Of a DNA stretch of 64,000 bases, positions 61,808-64,000 are shown one piece after another. Made by a program: the position numbers and the translations under genes. This DNA comes from Luteitalea sp. TBR-22 (lineage in GTDB: Bacteria; Acidobacteriota; Vicinamibacteria; Vicinamibacterales; Vicinamibacteraceae): positions 2,998,501 through 3,062,500 of the forward strand of contig NZ_AP024452.1 of the NCBI RefSeq assembly GCF_016865485.1, written 5' to 3'. Numbering within the stretch: position 1 is the stretch's first letter; the number at the start of each line of letters is the position of its first letter. Below the pieces are notes generated by a model, which saw only the letters and a list, made by a program, of their open reading frames with translations, was not told the DNA's origin and did no database searches.

Positions 61808-62923
61808 ATGACCCACTCGCAGCCTCCTCTCAAGCAGACGCCCCTGCACGCGACGCACCTCGGCCACAAGGCCCGGATGGTGCCGTTCGGCGGCTGGGAC
61901 ATGCCCGTCGAGTACTCCGGCATCACCGACGAACACATGGCCGTGCGGACTCGCGCGGGCCTGTTCGACGTCAGCCACATGGGCGAGATCGAGATCGCCG
62001 GCGCCGACGCCCTCGCCGCGGTCCAGAAGTTCTCGTCCAACGATGCCTCGCGGCTCGCCGTCGGCCAGATCCACTACTCCGCGCTGACCACGCCGCAGGG
62101 CACGTTCGTCGACGACCTGCTCGTCTACCGCATGGCCGACGACCACTTCCTGCTCGTGGTCAACGCCTCGAACATCGAGAAGGACTACGCCTGGATCCGC
62201 AGCCAGGTCGAGGAGTTCGCCGACGCGCCGGCCGTGAACAACAGCCAGCGGTACGCGCTGCTCGCGCTGCAGGGGCCGCTGGCCGCCGAGGTGCTCCAGA
62301 CGTTGACCGCCGTCGACCTGGCGGCGATCAAGTACTACTGGTTCGAGAACGGCGAGATCGCCGGCGTGCGCGGCATGATCTCGCGCACCGGCTATACCGG
62401 CGAGGACGGCTTCGAGGTGTTCGTGCCCCCCGCACAGGCGCCGCACGTCTGGCAGGCGATCCTGCAGGCCGGGGCGTCGGCCGGCGTCGTGCCCGCCGGG
62501 CTCGGGGCCCGCGACACCCTCCGCCTCGAGGCCTCGATGCGCCTGTTCGGCAACGACATGGACGAGACCACCACGGTGCTCGAGGCCGGGCTCGGGTGGA
62601 TCGTCGGCTGGAAGAAGGAGACCTTCAACGGCGCCGACGTGCTGCGCGCCCAGAAGGCCGGTGGCGTCGAGCGCACGCTCGTGGGCCTCGAGATGATCGA
62701 CCGCGCGATCGCGCGGCACGGCTATCCCGTCATCGTCGACGGGCAGGCGGTGGGCACCGTCACGAGCGGCACGCAGACGCCGTTCCTCAAGAAGGCCATC
62801 GCGATGGCCTACGTGCCCACGGCGGTCGCGCAGCCCGATCGCCAGGTGCACGTCGAAGTGCGGGGCCGGCTCGCAGCCGCCCGCATCGTCCCCATGCCGT
62901 TCTACAAGCGGCCGAGGAGCTGA
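61808..62923 (+). CDS. gcvT: Aminomethyltransferase (glycine cleavage T protein)
   Basis: A 371-residue T protein from ATG 61808. MVPFGGWDMPVEYSGITDEHMAVRTRAGLFDVSHMGE is the canonical N-terminal block (quoted in parts: GGWDMPVEYSG, FDVSHMGE), with ISRTGYTGEDGFEVF for folate and aminomethyl-lipoyl handling and EASMRLFGNDMDE later. It transfers the methylene group from the lipoyl arm of GcvH to tetrahydrofolate. gcvH follows by 8 nt and gcvP after that, the standard order. Confidence 0.95.
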   Translation: MTHSQPPLKQTPLHATHLGHKARMVPFGGWDMPVEYSGITDEHMAVRTRAGLFDVSHMGEIEIAGADALAAVQKFSSNDASRLAVGQIHYSALTTPQGTFVDDLLVYRMADDHFLLVVNASNIEKDYAWIRSQVEEFADAPAVNNSQRYALLALQGPLAAEVLQTLTAVDLAAIKYYWFENGEIAGVRGMISRTGYTGEDGFEVFVPPAQAPHVWQAILQAGASAGVVPAGLGARDTLRLEASMRLFGNDMDETTTVLEAGLGWIVGWKKETFNGADVLRAQKAGGVERTLVGLEMIDRAIARHGYPVIVDGQAVGTVTSGTQTPFLKKAIAMAYVPTAVAQPDRQVHVEVRGRLAAARIVPMPFYKRPRS

Positions 62924-62931
62924 GCACGCCG

Positions 62932-63303
62932 ATGTATCCCGCCGACCTGAAGTACACCAAGGATCACGAGTGGATCCGCGCCACGGCCGACACCGCCGAC
63001 GTGGGCATCACCGACTACGCCCAGCAGCAGCTCGGGGACGTCGTCTTCGTCGAACTGCCGCAGGTGGGCCGCGTGCTCGCCCAGGGCGAGGTGTTCGGCA
63101 CGATCGAGTCCGTCAAGGCGGTGTCGGAGCTGTTCTCGCCCGTGGCCGGCGAGGTCGTCGCGGTCAACGACGCGCTGACCAGCGCACCCGAGCAGGTCAA
63201 CAGCGACCCGCACGGCGCGTGGATCATCAGGGTGCGCCCGAGCAATCCTTCCGACCTGGACAGCCTGCTCGACGCCGCCGCGTACACGCAGCACGTCGGC
63301 TGA
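62932..63303 (+). CDS. gcvH: Glycine cleavage system H protein
   Basis: A 123-residue lipoyl protein; GAGGAG lies upstream of the ATG. The lipoylated lysine is Lys62 in [21 protein letters not shown] and [20 protein letters not shown] are typical. GcvH shuttles the aminomethyl group between P, T and L proteins. The gap to gcvP is 121 bp and holds only GC-rich, non-repetitive sequence. Confidence 0.96.
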   Translation: MYPADLKYTKDHEWIRATADTADVGITDYAQQQLGDVVFVELPQVGRVLAQGEVFGTIESVKAVSELFSPVAGEVVAVNDALTSAPEQVNSDPHGAWIIRVRPSNPSDLDSLLDAAAYTQHVG

Positions 63304-63424
63304 TCGCCGCCGCGTCGAGCTGCGGCCGCTCCGACGGGGCGGCCGCGGCCTCCGAGGCGTCACAAAGAAGAGCCGCGCGCCACACGAGCGCCGGCACGCA
63401 CGTCCGTTCCCGCCGTACCCACAC

Positions 63425-64000
63425 ATGACCCAAGTGGCCACTGACGCGTTTGCCCTTCGGCACATCGGGCCCCGCCCCGAGGACCGCGACCGCATGCTGC
63501 ACGCCCTCGGCGTGCCCTCCCTCGACGCCCTGATCGATCAGGTGGTGCCGGCCCACATCCGCCGCACCGAGCCGCTCGTCGAGCCGCCGGCCGAGACCGA
63601 GCAGGCGTTCCTGGCGCGGTTGCGCACGCTGGAGGCGAAGAACGCGCGCTTCCGATCGTTCATCGGCGCCGGATACTACGGGACGGCCACGCCCGCGGTC
63701 ATCCAGCGGATGGTGCTCGAGAACCCGGGCTGGTACACGCCATACACGCCCTACCAGGCCGAAATCGCCCAGGGCCGCCTCGAGGCCCTGCTGACGTTCC
63801 AGACCGCCGTCAGCGACCTGACGGGGATGGACGTGGCCAACGCGTCGCTGCTCGACGAGGCCACCGCCGCGGCCGAGGCGATGACCCTGTTGCGCCGCGT
63901 GAGCAAGAAGCCGGCGGCGGCAACGCGCTTCCTGGTGATCGGCGAGGTCTTCCCGCAGGTCCTCGAACTGCTGGTCGCGCGTGCCGAGCCGCTCGGCCTG
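63425..64000 (+). CDS. gcvP: Glycine dehydrogenase (decarboxylating) P protein, 5' part
   Basis: The first 192 residues of the P protein, continuing past the window. [20 protein letters not shown] is the family N-terminus; [49 protein letters not shown] (cited in parts) covers the conserved GAGYY and YTPYQAEI segments. The P protein is the PLP enzyme that decarboxylates glycine. Reading stays open to base 64000, so it could be the long single-chain type or the N-terminal half (GcvPA). Confidence 0.95.
   Translation, partial: MTQVATDAFALRHIGPRPEDRDRMLHALGVPSLDALIDQVVPAHIRRTEPLVEPPAETEQAFLARLRTLEAKNARFRSFIGAGYYGTATPAVIQRMVLENPGWYTPYTPYQAEIAQGRLEALLTFQTAVSDLTGMDVANASLLDEATAAAEAMTLLRRVSKKPAAATRFLVIGEVFPQVLELLVARAEPLGL

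Overview
The window is a 64 kb piece of a GC-rich (high GC3) bacterial chromosome, densely coding, with many 4-nt start/stop overlaps (ATGA, GTGA). The mix of a split Ccm cytochrome c maturation system, secreted 3-keto-disaccharide-hydrolase-like (DUF1080) protein, lipoproteins with Fn3-like modules, many surface-sugar genes and a class A RNase P RNA suggests an Acidobacteriota member, probably Vicinamibacteria (Luteitalea-like). That placement is an inference from gene content, not from a marker phylogeny. I found no tRNA, rRNA, CRISPR array, transposase or integrase.

Layout. 1-6.2 kb: end of a cytochrome c maturation operon (ccmB-ccmC-ccmD-like plus a tiny membrane protein), a metallophosphoesterase, the shikimate genes aroA-aroK, a RsbW-like ATP-binding protein coupled to an inositol monophosphatase, and an outer-membrane barrel. 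6.2-12.3 kb: first surface-sugar block (GT39-like enzyme, DedA/VTT protein, GT2, hexapeptide acyltransferase, AsnB-type amidotransferase). 12.3-18.5 kb: GlpD-like oxidoreductase, methyltransferase, TolB-like lipoprotein with a probable CTG start, DinB protein, large alpha/beta hydrolase. 18.5-29.5 kb: second surface block, bounded by two paralogous RGRP-motif proteins, each next to a large polytopic membrane protein; between them lie GT2, nucleotidyltransferase, epimerase, radical SAM, UPF0104 membrane protein and methyltransferase. 29.7-39.6 kb: paired secreted lipoproteins with a shared undescribed C-terminal domain, an outer-membrane barrel, then a third sugar block (UPF0104, GT4, epimerase, GT4, GT-C-like protein). 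39.7-53 kb: housekeeping (ttcA, dtd, dapF-like, DASS transporter, radC, metG, tatD, polyprenyl synthase, ligA, NtrX-like regulator, rnpB). 53-57.7 kb: epimerase and a compact ethanolamine operon (permease-eutB-eutC). 57.8-61.7 kb: ComEA-like protein, pseudopilin, PilZ protein, an AAA+/Fis regulator with a degenerate GAFTGA loop, and DUF1080. 61.8-64 kb: glycine cleavage operon gcvT-gcvH-gcvP (gcvP runs off the end).

Points of most interest: (1) the paralogous RGRP-motif protein family flanking the second surface block, with promoters that predict leaderless mRNAs; (2) many intergenic spacers built from degenerate 7- or 8-bp tandem units, some as inverted pairs; (3) a DapF homologue with both catalytic cysteines replaced by serine; (4) an AroA with the near-invariant catalytic lysine replaced by threonine; (5) the paired secreted lipoproteins; (6) the AAA+/Fis protein whose sigma-54 contact loop is not GAFTGA.
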